A DNA stretch of 33,227 nucleotides. Origin: Alphaproteobacteria bacterium (GTDB taxonomy: Bacteria; Pseudomonadota; Alphaproteobacteria; Rhodobacterales; Rhodobacteraceae). Location of the stretch: assembly GCA_030427145.1 (NCBI GenBank), contig JAUHWT010000031.1, positions 1 to 33,227 of the forward strand, given 5' to 3'. Made by a program: the position numbers and the translations under genes. Below, one piece after another: positions 8,432 to 16,174 of this stretch; position 1 is the stretch's first letter, and the number at the start of each line of letters is the position of its first letter. The notes below the pieces were generated by a model. That model ran no database searches, was not told where the DNA came from, and saw nothing but the letters and a program-made list of their open reading frames with translations.

Positions 8432-8449
8432 AAACCGAAAGGACGGTTT
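8432..8449. promoter_or_regulatory. Candidate operator upstream of the dehydratase-SDR operon
   Basis: AAACCG (8432-8437) and CGGTTT (8444-8449) form a perfect inverted repeat with a 6-nt spacer, 80 bp upstream of the dehydratase start. The same AAACCGAAAGG string occurs upstream of iolC (878-888). The binder is unknown. Confidence 0.35.
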
Positions 8450-8486
8450 TAGTACGGAGTTTGGTGCAGCGGGCTGGTGCGGGAAA

Positions 8487-8515
8487 TGATCCAGCGCGGG
8501 GTCTGTCGCGTATCT
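8487..8515 (+). promoter_or_regulatory. Candidate RpoE (ECF) promoter for the DUF2177 gene
   Basis: TGATCC (8487-8492), an 18-nt spacer, then TATCT (8511-8515) lie 68 bp upstream of the start at 8583. The -35 and the spacing are identical to those of the two other RpoE-type promoters in this locus. The -10 keeps only the leading TA, so it may be the weakest of the three. Confidence 0.5.
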
Positions 8516-8582
8516 CACGCAAGCGACGGTACAGGCTGCACCCGTCCATCACCGCAAAGTGCCGCCCGTCAGGAAGGGAACC

Positions 8583-8987
8583 ATGCTACAGATCTCGATG
8601 CTCTACGCCATTACCGCCGGTGTTTTTCTCGCGCTGGATGCGATTGGCATCCGGTATATCGTCAAGCCGGTGTTCGACCGGCATGTGGGGCATTTGTTCG
8701 CCGATCCGTTGCGGCTTGGGCCTGCGGCGCTGTTTTATCTGGCTTATGTTGGTGGCGTGCTGTGGTTTGTGTCCTGGCCCGCTCTGCGGGACGGTCTGCC
8801 GTTGCAGGCGTTGCTGGGCGGGGCGCTGCTGGGGCTGATGTGTTACGGCACCTATGAGATGACGAATTATGCCACGCTGGCCGACTGGTCGCCACAGCAG
8901 GTGATTGTCGACAGTATCTGGGGCATGACGCTGACCGGCTTTTCGGCCTGGGTTGGTGTTGCGATCCTGTCGGGCAAAATGGCCTGA
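8583..8987 (+). CDS. DUF2177 family membrane protein
   Basis: This small integral membrane protein of 134 residues has about four hydrophobic segments: ISMLYAITAGVFLALDAIGI, ALFYLAYVGGVLWFV, ALLGGALLGLMCYG and ILSGKMA-terminal helix. The motifs YGTYEMTNYATLADW and VDSIWGMTLTGFSA are typical of DUF2177, whose biochemical function is unknown. I chose ATG 8583 behind AGGAAGGG. Its stop codon directly abuts that of the convergent SDR gene, with no spacer. Its place beside rpoE-chrR and its TGATCC-type promoter suggest a role in the membrane response to singlet oxygen; that is inference. Confidence 0.8.
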   Translation: MLQISMLYAITAGVFLALDAIGIRYIVKPVFDRHVGHLFADPLRLGPAALFYLAYVGGVLWFVSWPALRDGLPLQALLGGALLGLMCYGTYEMTNYATLADWSPQQVIVDSIWGMTLTGFSAWVGVAILSGKMA

Positions 8988-9722
8988 TCAGCCAATCCGT
9001 CGGGTGAGAAGAAGCATCAGCGGGTAGGGCAGGATCCGCAGAAACTTCATTGCAAAGGTAAAGCGGCGCGGGAAATGGATCTCGAAGCCGCTTTTTTTGA
9101 GGCCGCGGATGAGTGCATCGGCGGCCTCTTCCGGTTCGATCATGGCGGGCATGACGAAATCGTTCTGGTCGGTCAGGCGGGTCCGGACGAAGCCAGGGCT
9201 GACGAGGCGCACGTCGACGCGCGGGGCCAGTTCCACGGCGAGGGATTCCGCGAGGCTGTTCACGCCCGCCTTGGTGGCGGAATAGGGCTGACCGGCGGGG
9301 AGACCGACATATCCCGCGACGGAGCCGAACAGCACGAGCTGGCCGCCATCGCGCAGGAGCGGGGGGCAGAGACGGCCGATATCGATCATGCCGAGCAGAT
9401 TGACCCGGACCATGGCCTCGGCGTCCTCATGGGACAGTTCGCTGACCTTTTTCGGCTTGTAGAGCGCGGCGGTGCAGATGATTTTGTCGAGCGGGCCGTT
9501 TTCAGAGATGCGCTCGATCGCATCGCGCAGGCTCTTCTCATCCGCGAGATCCAATGGAATGACACGGGCGCGGCCACAGTCCTGAGCGACCTCGGCAAGG
9601 TCGTCGCTGTTGCGGGCTGACAGGATCAGCTCCGCGCCGGTTTTGGCGTAGGCTCGTGCAACGGCCGCACCGATGCCGGAACTGGACCCGATGATCCAGA
9701 TGCGTTCAGCCGAATTTTTCAT
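8988..9722 (-). CDS. SDR-family oxidoreductase in the rpoE-chrR operon
   Basis: This 244-residue short-chain dehydrogenase carries WIIGSSSGIGAAVARAYA as its cofactor motif, CTAALY in place of the usual NNAG, catalytic Ser in LFGSVAGYVG, and YSATKAG as the Tyr-x3-Lys pair. A hydrophobic C-terminus (FAMKFLRILPYPLMLLLTRRIG) may anchor it to the membrane, in keeping with a lipid substrate. The start is 3 nt beyond the chrR stop, so it is the third gene of the rpoE operon. SDR genes of this kind accompany the amine oxidase/DUF1365/Cfa genes in RpoE regulons of other proteobacteria. The substrate is not known. Confidence 0.82.
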   Translation of the reverse strand: MKNSAERIWIIGSSSGIGAAVARAYAKTGAELILSARNSDDLAEVAQDCGRARVIPLDLADEKSLRDAIERISENGPLDKIICTAALYKPKKVSELSHEDAEAMVRVNLLGMIDIGRLCPPLLRDGGQLVLFGSVAGYVGLPAGQPYSATKAGVNSLAESLAVELAPRVDVRLVSPGFVRTRLTDQNDFVMPAMIEPEEAADALIRGLKKSGFEIHFPRRFTFAMKFLRILPYPLMLLLTRRIG

Positions 9723-9725
9723 GTG

Positions 9726-10358
9726 TCAGATCCGGAAAATCGGTTGCAAAAGACGCGGCAGCATGGAGTTGAACCGAAGCGGCGCGTCGGTCGCTGCGAG
9801 GCAGATGCAGGGATCGCCCTCACCGGCAATGGGCTGGTGGTCGATCTCCGCATGGGCGGTTTCAACATCGCCGCGGTGAAAGGAGCCGCCGCTGTCGGAG
9901 AAGCTGCCCTGAAGGACCAGTGTCAGCTCAAGGCCCTGGTGTCCGTGTTCGGGAACGGCCCGTCCCGGCGGGATGTAAAGCAGACGCAGGGAGCCGGCCT
10001 CATCCGACATCAGGATTTGCTGCCGGATGCCGCCGCCGAGCATGCGCCAGCGGGGCGGACCACCGCCAAGCGCTTCCATCACGGCGGAGGGAAAGATGCC
10101 GGAGGGTGCGGGCGCGGGTTTGGGCATGGGCCCGTCGAGTGCCGCCATCATGCGGGATTTCGCGTCCCCACTCATGGGCGCACCGCGCTCGTGATCGAGC
10201 ACTACACCACCCAGCATGTCGATGGCTTCCATACGCGCACGGCAGGTCTCACAGATCGAGAGGTGCGTGGCAACAACCACGGCAAACGGTTCGGGAAGGG
10301 TGCCCGCGTGCCACTCGTCGAGCAGATCGTCGGGAATGTGATGGTTAACACCGCTCAT
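9726..10358 (-). CDS. chrR: Zinc-binding anti-sigma factor ChrR (cupin type)
   Basis: The product has 210 residues in two domains. The N-terminal zinc-binding anti-sigma domain has H6/H7 and the H32-x3-C36-x2-C39 motif (THLSICETC), matching the zinc ligands of Rhodobacter ChrR. The C-terminal cupin domain (about 95-195) contains VPEHGHQGLELTLVLQGSF with the His/Glu metal-site residues. ChrR holds RpoE inactive in the cytosol until singlet oxygen or organic hydroperoxide triggers its proteolysis. Its ATG overlaps the rpoE stop (ATGA), so the pair is translationally coupled, giving balanced sigma and anti-sigma. Confidence 0.93.
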   Translation of the reverse strand: MSGVNHHIPDDLLDEWHAGTLPEPFAVVVATHLSICETCRARMEAIDMLGGVVLDHERGAPMSGDAKSRMMAALDGPMPKPAPAPSGIFPSAVMEALGGGPPRWRMLGGGIRQQILMSDEAGSLRLLYIPPGRAVPEHGHQGLELTLVLQGSFSDSGGSFHRGDVETAHAEIDHQPIAGEGDPCICLAATDAPLRFNSMLPRLLQPIFRI

Positions 10359-10894
10359 GGCGCTATCCTTGCGAGTTCGTGCCGGAGGCGTTCGAGACCA
10401 AGGCGAATGCGGGACTTTATCGTGCCCAGTGGCATCCCCGTCATCTCGCTGATCCGGCTGTGTGAGAGTTCTTCAAAATAGGCGGCCCTGAGGGCCTCGG
10501 CCTGTTCCGGTGCCAGCCTGCCAAGAGCCTCGGCCAGGTGGCCGGCCTCCTCCTGCATGGCGAGAACCTGTGCCGCGTCGGGCTCCAGGCTTTCGGGCTC
10601 ATACAGCTCATCGGGCTGTGGCATGGGTTTGCGTCGGGCCAGGTCAATGCGCCGGTTGCGGGCAATGCCGTATATCCAGGCGGACGCGTTGGCGCGATGC
10701 GGATCGAACTGTGCGGCCTTGTGCCACACGGAGAACATGACGTCCTGCACCACGTCCTCGGCGCTTCCGTCCCGCAGCCCGCCCGCCAGCATCATCGCCT
10801 TGAGACGGGGTGCGAAATGATCGAACAACCGGCCAAATGCCTCCCGGTCCCGGTGATCGCGCACTGCGAGCAGCGCTTCGGTCATGTCAGACAC
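10355..10894 (-). CDS. rpoE: ECF sigma factor RpoE (ECF11, singlet-oxygen response)
   Basis: This is a sigma-70 family ECF factor of about 179 residues. Region 2 is visible in DREAFGRLFDHFAPRLKAMML through SAEDVVQDVMFSVWHKAAQFDP and ASAWIYGIARNRRIDLARR. Region 4 follows in RLAPEQAEALRAAYFEELSHSRISEMTGMPLGTIKSRIRLGLERLRHEL. Overlap with chrR identifies the ECF11 group. I place the start at GTG 10894, with GAGG upstream; ATG 10885 is an alternative. A frame running back to 11020 is unlikely to be translated because the promoter at 11026-11054 would start transcription at about that point. The factor directs transcription from TGATCC-N18-TA promoters, including its own. Confidence 0.92.
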   Translation of the reverse strand: MSDMTEALLAVRDHRDREAFGRLFDHFAPRLKAMMLAGGLRDGSAEDVVQDVMFSVWHKAAQFDPHRANASAWIYGIARNRRIDLARRKPMPQPDELYEPESLEPDAAQVLAMQEEAGHLAEALGRLAPEQAEALRAAYFEELSHSRISEMTGMPLGTIKSRIRLGLERLRHELARIAP

Positions 10895-11025
10895 GGAAAT
10901 ATCAGCCTCGCGTTTCAAACCCTTACGCGCACCCGGACGGGGACGGGCCGAGCCGACATTGCGGAGCCTTGTGGGGCATCCGGATGCATCATCCGTGCCA
11001 GGTGCGAGAACAGTTTCCATACCGG

Positions 11026-11054
11026 GATTACGGGACGCAACCCCGACTGGATCA
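11026..11054 (-). promoter_or_regulatory. Autoregulated RpoE promoter of rpoE-chrR-SDR
   Basis: On the minus strand TGATCC (11054-11049) is followed by exactly 18 nt and TAATC (11030-11026), close to the Rhodobacter RpoE consensus TGATCC-N18-TAAGA. An A-tract of 8 (read on the minus strand, near 11066-11073) lies just upstream of the -35, like an UP element. Transcription would start near 11018, leaving a leader of about 125 nt. Confidence 0.8.
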
Positions 11055-11110
11055 CCTGGCGGGAATTTTTTTTGATTGTCGATGCGGGATGGGGCGTGTC
11101 CGGTTGCTGA

Positions 11111-11803
11111 AAAGCTGGCGGCGAAGACGTTGGAAACGCCGATGCAAGCAGTGGTGCACCAGTCATCTTCCCTTTAGCAAACTACTGCCTGCCGGAAGGT
11201 TTCGACAGCCGGATCTACACCTATGGACACCGGAATGTTCAGGGGATCGCCTTTCATCCGGAGACCGGGGCAGCGATCGCGGCGGAACATGGCCCGTGGC
11301 ACTCGGATGAGATCACCATTCTGGAGAATGGCGGCAATGCCGGATGGGATCCGCGGCCGAACATGGCGGGGCGCGGTGACTGTCCCGATGACTATTGCGG
11401 CTACAGCCCGAACCAGGAAGAGGGCATGAACCGCTATGAGCGGGCGGCATGGATGCCGATGACCGATTTCGAGACCTATCCGGACGCGATGCCTCCGATC
11501 TGGAACAACAATGGCTGGTCGCAGGGCACGTCGTCGGCCGCGTTCCTTGAGGGCGAGGCCTGGGGTGACTGGAATGGTGCCATGGTTGTTGGGATCATGG
11601 GGATCGGCTTCGGCGGAACGCCAATTGGCCAGCGCATCGATGTCATCGAGTTCAATGACGAGAACAAGGATGTCGAGGACGTGACGGAAATGACCCTGCC
11701 GATGGAGCCGGGCCGGTTCCGCTCCGTGGTTATGGGGCCGGATGGCAGCCTTTACACCTCGATTGATGAAGGGACGATCTACAAACTGACCCCTGGCAGC
11801 TGA
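11111..11803 (+). pseudogene. 3' remnant of a PQQ-dependent sugar dehydrogenase (GSDH family)
   Basis: An open frame without a usable start runs from the in-frame TGA at 11108-11110 to the stop at 11801-11803. The translation contains RIYTYGHRNVQGIAFHPETG, EHGPWHSDEITILENGGNAGW and RFRSVVMGPDGSLYTSIDEGTIYKLTP. These are the C-terminal blocks of soluble glucose/sorbosone dehydrogenases, six-bladed propellers that use PQQ. The first half of the family, about 200 residues including the signal peptide, is absent. The first ATG (11363) lies inside a propeller blade, so a functional product is unlikely. The remnant sits between the divergent RpoE promoters, with the deletion end close to that of rpoE. 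Confidence 0.8.
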
Positions 11804-11930
11804 TCGGGGTTTGGGCCGTGCGACAACCGCGCGGCCCATGTGAACCGGACCGGTGGCCCGATTGAATTGGGGGCGCTGGTCGTTATGGCTGAGGGCTTTC
11901 CTTAAGTTACGGGAAGATCGAAAAAATGTT

Positions 11931-11959
11931 TGATCCAAATGGCATCCTCGCGCGTAAAC
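11931..11959 (+). promoter_or_regulatory. RpoE promoter of the amine oxidase-DUF1365-cfa operon
   Basis: TGATCC (11931-11936), an 18-nt spacer, then TAAAC (11955-11959) match the RpoE promoter form. Transcription would start near 11966, about 19 nt before the ATG and including the ribosome site AAGGAGG. Confidence 0.8.
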
Positions 11960-11984
11960 TCTCCTGAATAAACAAGGAGGCGGC

Positions 11985-13274
11985 ATGCCGTTTGATCTGA
12001 CGAGGGGCGCACCGAAGCGCATTGCCATTGTGGGTGGCGGAATTTCGGGGCTGGCATCGGCCTGGCTGCTTTCGGGCAGCCACCAGGTCACGCTGTTTGA
12101 GGCGGAGAAACGGATTGGTGGCCACGCGCGGACCGTGATGGCGGGGCGCAACGGTGATCTCGCCGTTGATACCGGGTTTATCGTCTTCAATCATGTGAAT
12201 TACCCGCATCTGACCAGCCTGTTTCGGGATCTGGAGGTGCCGATTGCGAAGAGCGACATGGGATTTGGCGTGTCGCTCGATGGTGGCCGGGTTGAATATG
12301 GACTGCGTACGCTCAACACGATCTACGCCCAGCGGCGCAACCTGCTCAGCCCGCGGTTTCACGGGATGATCCGGGACATTCTGAAATTTCATGCCGAGGC
12401 GGAGGCCTGCGTGGAGAATGCGCCGGACATGACGATCTCGGGCATGGTTGAGGCGCTTGGGCTCGGCGCGGCGTTTCGGGATGATTACCTGTACCCGTTC
12501 TGCTGCGCGATCTGGTCGACGCCGATGGAGGATATTGACCGCTTCCCGGCCCAGGCTCTGGTCAGGTTCATGGGCAACCATGCTCTTCTGTCGAGCCGGG
12601 ACCAGCATCAGTGGTGGACGGTTGATGGTGGCTCGGTAGCCTATGTCGAGCGGCTGGTGGCGGCGTTGCGGCAGCGGGGTGTGACCCTGCGGGCCGGGTC
12701 GCCGGTGCAGGCGGTGACGCGGGACGAGGCGGGTGTGACGGTCCGGAGCCTCGGCGGTGAGGCGGAGGATTTCGATCACGTGATCATGGCAACGCATTCG
12801 GATCAGACAATTGGCATGCTCGCGGATGCGGATGAGGCCGAGCGGTCGGCGCTGTCGGCCATTAGGTTTCAGCCAAACCGCATTGTTTTGCACCGGGACC
12901 CGACAGTGATGCCGAAACGGCAGTCCTGCTGGAGTTCGTGGATCTGTCAGAGCGATGCGGGCAGCGGTCGGAAGGGCATGAAGATCAGCTACTGGATGAA
13001 CCAGTTGCAGAATCTGCCCAAGGATGACCCGCTGTTTGTAACGCTCAACCCGGACCGGGAGTTTGATGAGCGGATGGTGTATGACGAGAACTGGTTCGAC
13101 CATCCCTTGTTTGACCATGCGGCCCTCGCGGCGCAGAAAAAGATCCAGGAGATCCAGGGCAACCGCAACACGTGGTTTGCGGGAGCATGGCTGCGCAACG
13201 GTTTCCATGAGGACGGATTTGCCAGCGCGGTGCGGATCGCGCGCAGGCTTCTGCCGGCAGAGGTGGCGATTTGA
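11985..13274 (+). CDS. FAD-dependent amine-oxidase-like protein of the RpoE regulon
   Basis: This 429-residue flavoprotein of the NAD(P)-binding/flavin amine oxidase class (COG2907) begins with the dinucleotide motif IAIVGGGISGLASAWLL (residues 13-29), then LFEAEKRIGGHARTV, and has the C-terminal FAD segment TWFAGAWLRNGFHEDGFASA. AAGGAGG lies directly before the ATG. It is first of three overlapping genes with DUF1365 and a Cfa-like methyltransferase, the arrangement linked to singlet-oxygen resistance and, in Rhodobacter sphaeroides, to modified fatty acids. A role as fatty-acid desaturase or oxidase working with the methyltransferase is inferred from this, not visible in the sequence. Confidence 0.86.
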   Translation: MPFDLTRGAPKRIAIVGGGISGLASAWLLSGSHQVTLFEAEKRIGGHARTVMAGRNGDLAVDTGFIVFNHVNYPHLTSLFRDLEVPIAKSDMGFGVSLDGGRVEYGLRTLNTIYAQRRNLLSPRFHGMIRDILKFHAEAEACVENAPDMTISGMVEALGLGAAFRDDYLYPFCCAIWSTPMEDIDRFPAQALVRFMGNHALLSSRDQHQWWTVDGGSVAYVERLVAALRQRGVTLRAGSPVQAVTRDEAGVTVRSLGGEAEDFDHVIMATHSDQTIGMLADADEAERSALSAIRFQPNRIVLHRDPTVMPKRQSCWSSWICQSDAGSGRKGMKISYWMNQLQNLPKDDPLFVTLNPDREFDERMVYDENWFDHPLFDHAALAAQKKIQEIQGNRNTWFAGAWLRNGFHEDGFASAVRIARRLLPAEVAI

Positions 13275-14050
13275 CACTGGCGGAGCGCCTTGCCGGGGGG
13301 GACGTGCTGGCCATGCCATCGATGGTCACCCATGCCCGGCGCGGCAGTGTGCGGCATAACCTTAAGGTCCGGGCGGATTTTGTTCTGTTCGCGCCCGAGA
13401 CTTTCCGGCCCCCGGCACTTATGTCCCATAACGGGTTCAACCTGACAGCCTGGCATGACGTGGATCATGGCGGCGAACGCGGCGCGGGACGCGGGGTGGC
13501 CTGGGTGCGGGACCAGATGGATGGCGCGGGCATTGCGACGGACGGGGGCCGGGTGGTTGCGCTTCTGACGCAGCCGCGGTTTCTGGGCTACTGGTTCAAT
13601 CCGGTCAGCTTCTGGATGGTCATTGAGGGCGATGACGTGGTGGCGGTGATTGCGGAGGTCAACAACACGTTCGGTCAGCGGCACAGCTATCTGCTGACGC
13701 CCGGTGCGGGGGATGTAATCGGGCCGGATGAGACACTGACGGCACGCAAGGTGTTTCATGTCTCGCCGTTCCAGGATGTCTCCGGCGAGTACCAGTTCAA
13801 TTTCACGTTCCGCCCGAACCGGATTGCGATTTCCATTCGGCATGTAGATGGCGCGGATGGGGTGAACACCGCGATGGCGGGCGATCTCAAACAACTCGAC
13901 AACCTGACCATACTGGCGGCGGCGCTGCGGCGTCCGGGTGGTCCGATGCGGGTGATTGCCCAGATCTACTGGCATGCCCTTCAACTTAAACTCAAGGGAG
14001 CGCGCTGGCGTGCCCGTCCCGCACTGCCCCATGAGGAGGTAACCCGATGA
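13271..14050 (+). CDS. DUF1365 family protein
   Basis: A 259-residue protein of DUF1365, recognised by VTHARRGSVRHNLKVRADFVLF near the N-terminus, RFLGYWFNPVSFWM, AEVNNTFGQRHSYLL and FHVSPFQDVSGEYQFNF. The family has no established reaction, but it almost always sits between a flavin amine oxidase and a Cfa-like methyltransferase, so a step in unusual fatty-acid formation is likely. The proposed TTG start at 13271 overlaps the upstream stop (TTGA) and has AGAGGTGG just before it; GTG/ATG codons near 13303-13313 are alternatives. Translation is probably coupled to the upstream gene. Confidence 0.85.
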   Translation: MTLAERLAGGDVLAMPSMVTHARRGSVRHNLKVRADFVLFAPETFRPPALMSHNGFNLTAWHDVDHGGERGAGRGVAWVRDQMDGAGIATDGGRVVALLTQPRFLGYWFNPVSFWMVIEGDDVVAVIAEVNNTFGQRHSYLLTPGAGDVIGPDETLTARKVFHVSPFQDVSGEYQFNFTFRPNRIAISIRHVDGADGVNTAMAGDLKQLDNLTILAAALRRPGGPMRVIAQIYWHALQLKLKGARWRARPALPHEEVTR

Positions 14051-15216
14051 CAGCCGTTTCCCAACAGTTACAGACCCGTTTTCTGGACAGCCTCGCGGGG
14101 GTCCGGAACGGATCGCTTCTGGTGAATACGCCTGACGGGGCAACGCACCGGTTTGGGGATGGTGGGCCCGAGGCCGAACTGCACATCCGGGACTGGCGCA
14201 TGCTGTCGCGGCTGGCGCGACGGGGGAATGTGGGTCTGGGCGAGGGTTGGATTGCCGGGGACTGGCACAGTGACACGCTGGAAAACCTGCTGGTTGTCGC
14301 GCTCGACAACCTCGACCGGCTTGGGTCCTGGGCAACACCTGGGCCGCTGGCGACCCTGCGGATGCGGCTGCATGACGGGCTGTCGCTGAGGCGGAACCAT
14401 AAGGCAGGTGCGTCGCGCAACATCAAGGCGCATTACGATGTGGGCAACGAGTTTTTCCAGCAGTGGCTTGATCCTGGCATGACCTATTCCTCGGCGCTTT
14501 TTGATGAGGGCGTTACCGATCTGGGTGCGGCACAGGCGCGCAAGAACCGCCGTATCCTCTCGCGGCTTGGTGAGGGGGCGGACATTCTGGAGATAGGCTG
14601 TGGCTGGGGCGGTTTTGCGGAACAGGCGGCTGAAGCAGGCCGCGACGTGACTGCGATTACCATCTCGCCATCACAGAAGGGCTATGCCGATGCGCGTCTT
14701 GACGGGCGTGCGGATGTTCGGCTGCAGGATTACCGGGATGTTCAGGGCAAATACTCCAACATTGTGTCCATCGAGATGATGGAGGCGGTCGGGGAGCGGT
14801 ACTGGCCGGATTACTTTGGAGCGATCAAGGCGCGGCTGGCTGACGGCGGCCGGGCGGTGTTGCAGGTGATCACGGTGCCGGATGCGGAGTTTTCCGTGTA
14901 CCGGCAGCAGACGGATTTCATCCGTCGGCATGTGTTCCCGGGTGGGATGCTGCCCTGTATGGCCGGGATCGGTCTTGAAGCCTCGCGCGCGGGCCTGACG
15001 GTAAGGGCGACCCATGCGTTTGGGCAGCATTACGCCCGGACCTGCCGGATGTGGTCGGACCGGATGAGCGCGGCGGAGAGCCGGATCAGGCGGCTGGGGT
15101 ATGATGAGGCGTTTTTGCGCGGCTGGAAGTTCTATCTTGATGGATGTGCGGCCACGTTCGCGACGAAACGCTGTGACGTGCTTCAGATCGAACTGGAGCA
15201 CACGGCTGGAACCTGA
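14047..15216 (+). CDS. Cyclopropane-fatty-acyl-phospholipid synthase-like methyltransferase
   Basis: This 389-residue enzyme has the Cfa layout. The region RNIKAHYDVGNEFFQQWLDPGMTYSSALF (about 119-148) is highly typical. The S-adenosylmethionine motif ILEIGCGWGGFAEQAAE follows, then ITISPSQKGYA, IVSIEMMEAVGERYW and YRQQTDFIRRHVFPGGMLP. Cfa-type enzymes methylate the double bond of phospholipid acyl chains at the membrane surface. The ATG overlaps the DUF1365 stop (ATGA), and GAGGAGG is close upstream. Under RpoE control the product may be a methylated, possibly furan-precursor, fatty acid (UfaM-like) and not a cyclopropane; sequence alone does not decide. Confidence 0.9.
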   Translation: MTAVSQQLQTRFLDSLAGVRNGSLLVNTPDGATHRFGDGGPEAELHIRDWRMLSRLARRGNVGLGEGWIAGDWHSDTLENLLVVALDNLDRLGSWATPGPLATLRMRLHDGLSLRRNHKAGASRNIKAHYDVGNEFFQQWLDPGMTYSSALFDEGVTDLGAAQARKNRRILSRLGEGADILEIGCGWGGFAEQAAEAGRDVTAITISPSQKGYADARLDGRADVRLQDYRDVQGKYSNIVSIEMMEAVGERYWPDYFGAIKARLADGGRAVLQVITVPDAEFSVYRQQTDFIRRHVFPGGMLPCMAGIGLEASRAGLTVRATHAFGQHYARTCRMWSDRMSAAESRIRRLGYDEAFLRGWKFYLDGCAATFATKRCDVLQIELEHTAGT

Positions 15217-15222
15217 ACCGGG

Positions 15223-16005
15223 TCAGACGCCATTGGTGAGGTGGGGTTTGCGGACCACGATCTCCGTGCCCCACCGTTCGCATTTTTCCGGCAGTCCCTC
15301 GGGGAGCGTGTCGTCCGTGAAGAGCGTGCTGACATTGCGCAGAGAGCAGATGGTGATCGGGGCCTTGCGGCGGAATTTGGAGCTGTCGGCAACGACGAGA
15401 ACCTGGCGCGAGCGTTCGATGGCGGTTTGGCTGACGAGGATTTCGCGGGCGTCGAAGTCGAGCAGGTCGCCATCGGGATCGAGCGATGAGCAGCCGATAA
15501 TGGCGAAGTCGAACTTGAACACCTTGACCATATCAGCGGTCAGGTTGCCGACGAGACCGCCATCGGTACGGCGCAACTCGCCGCCGGCCACCACGATTTT
15601 GCAGTCGTGGTTGGAGGAAAGCGTGTTGGCGATGTTGAGGTTGTTGGTGACCACAAGCAGGTTGCGGTGGGCCACAAGCTCGCGGGCCACCGCCTCGGTG
15701 CTGGTGCCGATATTCATAAAGAGCGATGAGCCGTCGGGAATGCGGTCGGCGCAGACGCGGGCGATGGCGCTCTTGTTTTCCTCATTCAGGAGACGGCGCT
15801 CCTCATAGCCGATATTCGACACGCCCGAGGGCAGGACCGCGCCGCCATGCACGCGCTCAAGCTTTCCCGCATCGGCCAGTTCGGAGAGGTCGCGGCGTAT
15901 GGTCTGGACCGTGACGTCAAACTCACGGGCGAGGGCGTCGACGGTGACCTTCTGGTCGCGCTTGGCAATCTGTAAAATGTCCAGTTGTCGGATGCTTGTG
16001 GCCAT
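15223..16005 (-). CDS. DeoR-family transcriptional repressor, GlpR-like
   Basis: This 260-residue regulator has an N-terminal DeoR winged helix (RQLDILQIAKRDQKVTVDALAREFDVTVQTIRRDLSELADAGKLERVHGGAVLP). The C-terminal DeoR sugar-phosphate sensor domain follows, with MNIGTSTEAVARELVAH, VTNNLNIA, VVAGGELRRTDGGLVG and FDFAIIGCSSLDPDGDLLDFD. The last segments resemble GlpR, the glycerol-3-phosphate regulon repressor. CAGGAG precedes the ATG. No glp gene is in the window; the gene is convergent with the cfa operon (6-nt gap) and divergent from copA, so its targets are probably elsewhere. Confidence 0.82.
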   Translation of the reverse strand: MATSIRQLDILQIAKRDQKVTVDALAREFDVTVQTIRRDLSELADAGKLERVHGGAVLPSGVSNIGYEERRLLNEENKSAIARVCADRIPDGSSLFMNIGTSTEAVARELVAHRNLLVVTNNLNIANTLSSNHDCKIVVAGGELRRTDGGLVGNLTADMVKVFKFDFAIIGCSSLDPDGDLLDFDAREILVSQTAIERSRQVLVVADSSKFRRKAPITICSLRNVSTLFTDDTLPEGLPEKCERWGTEIVVRKPHLTNGV

Positions 16006-16174
16006 GTGTTCTCCTGCTCGGAACCCGACAATAGGGTCGTCGCCTGGCTGATGGCAAGGGGGAGAGGCACGTGACGGTCCGGCACGGGAGGCATTGGATA
16101 AATCCGCTTTGGTGAATATATCAAAGGAAGTCCGGCTGGCCCGAGCCGGATGTCCTCTGGCATGGTGTGGTGAA

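Noticed and set aside
8985-8990. TGATCA between DUF2177 and SDR stops as a regulatory palindrome
   Set aside because: It is simply two abutting convergent stop codons (TGA and the complement of TGA).
11064-11076. T8 run as an intrinsic terminator on the plus strand
   Set aside because: No stable GC stem precedes it; as A8 on the minus strand directly upstream of the rpoE -35 it is better read as an UP-like element.
11907-14338. Two long minus-strand frames opposite the amine oxidase and DUF1365 genes
   Set aside because: Basic, Pro-rich shadow translations; the plus strand has recognised families with overlapping starts and stops.
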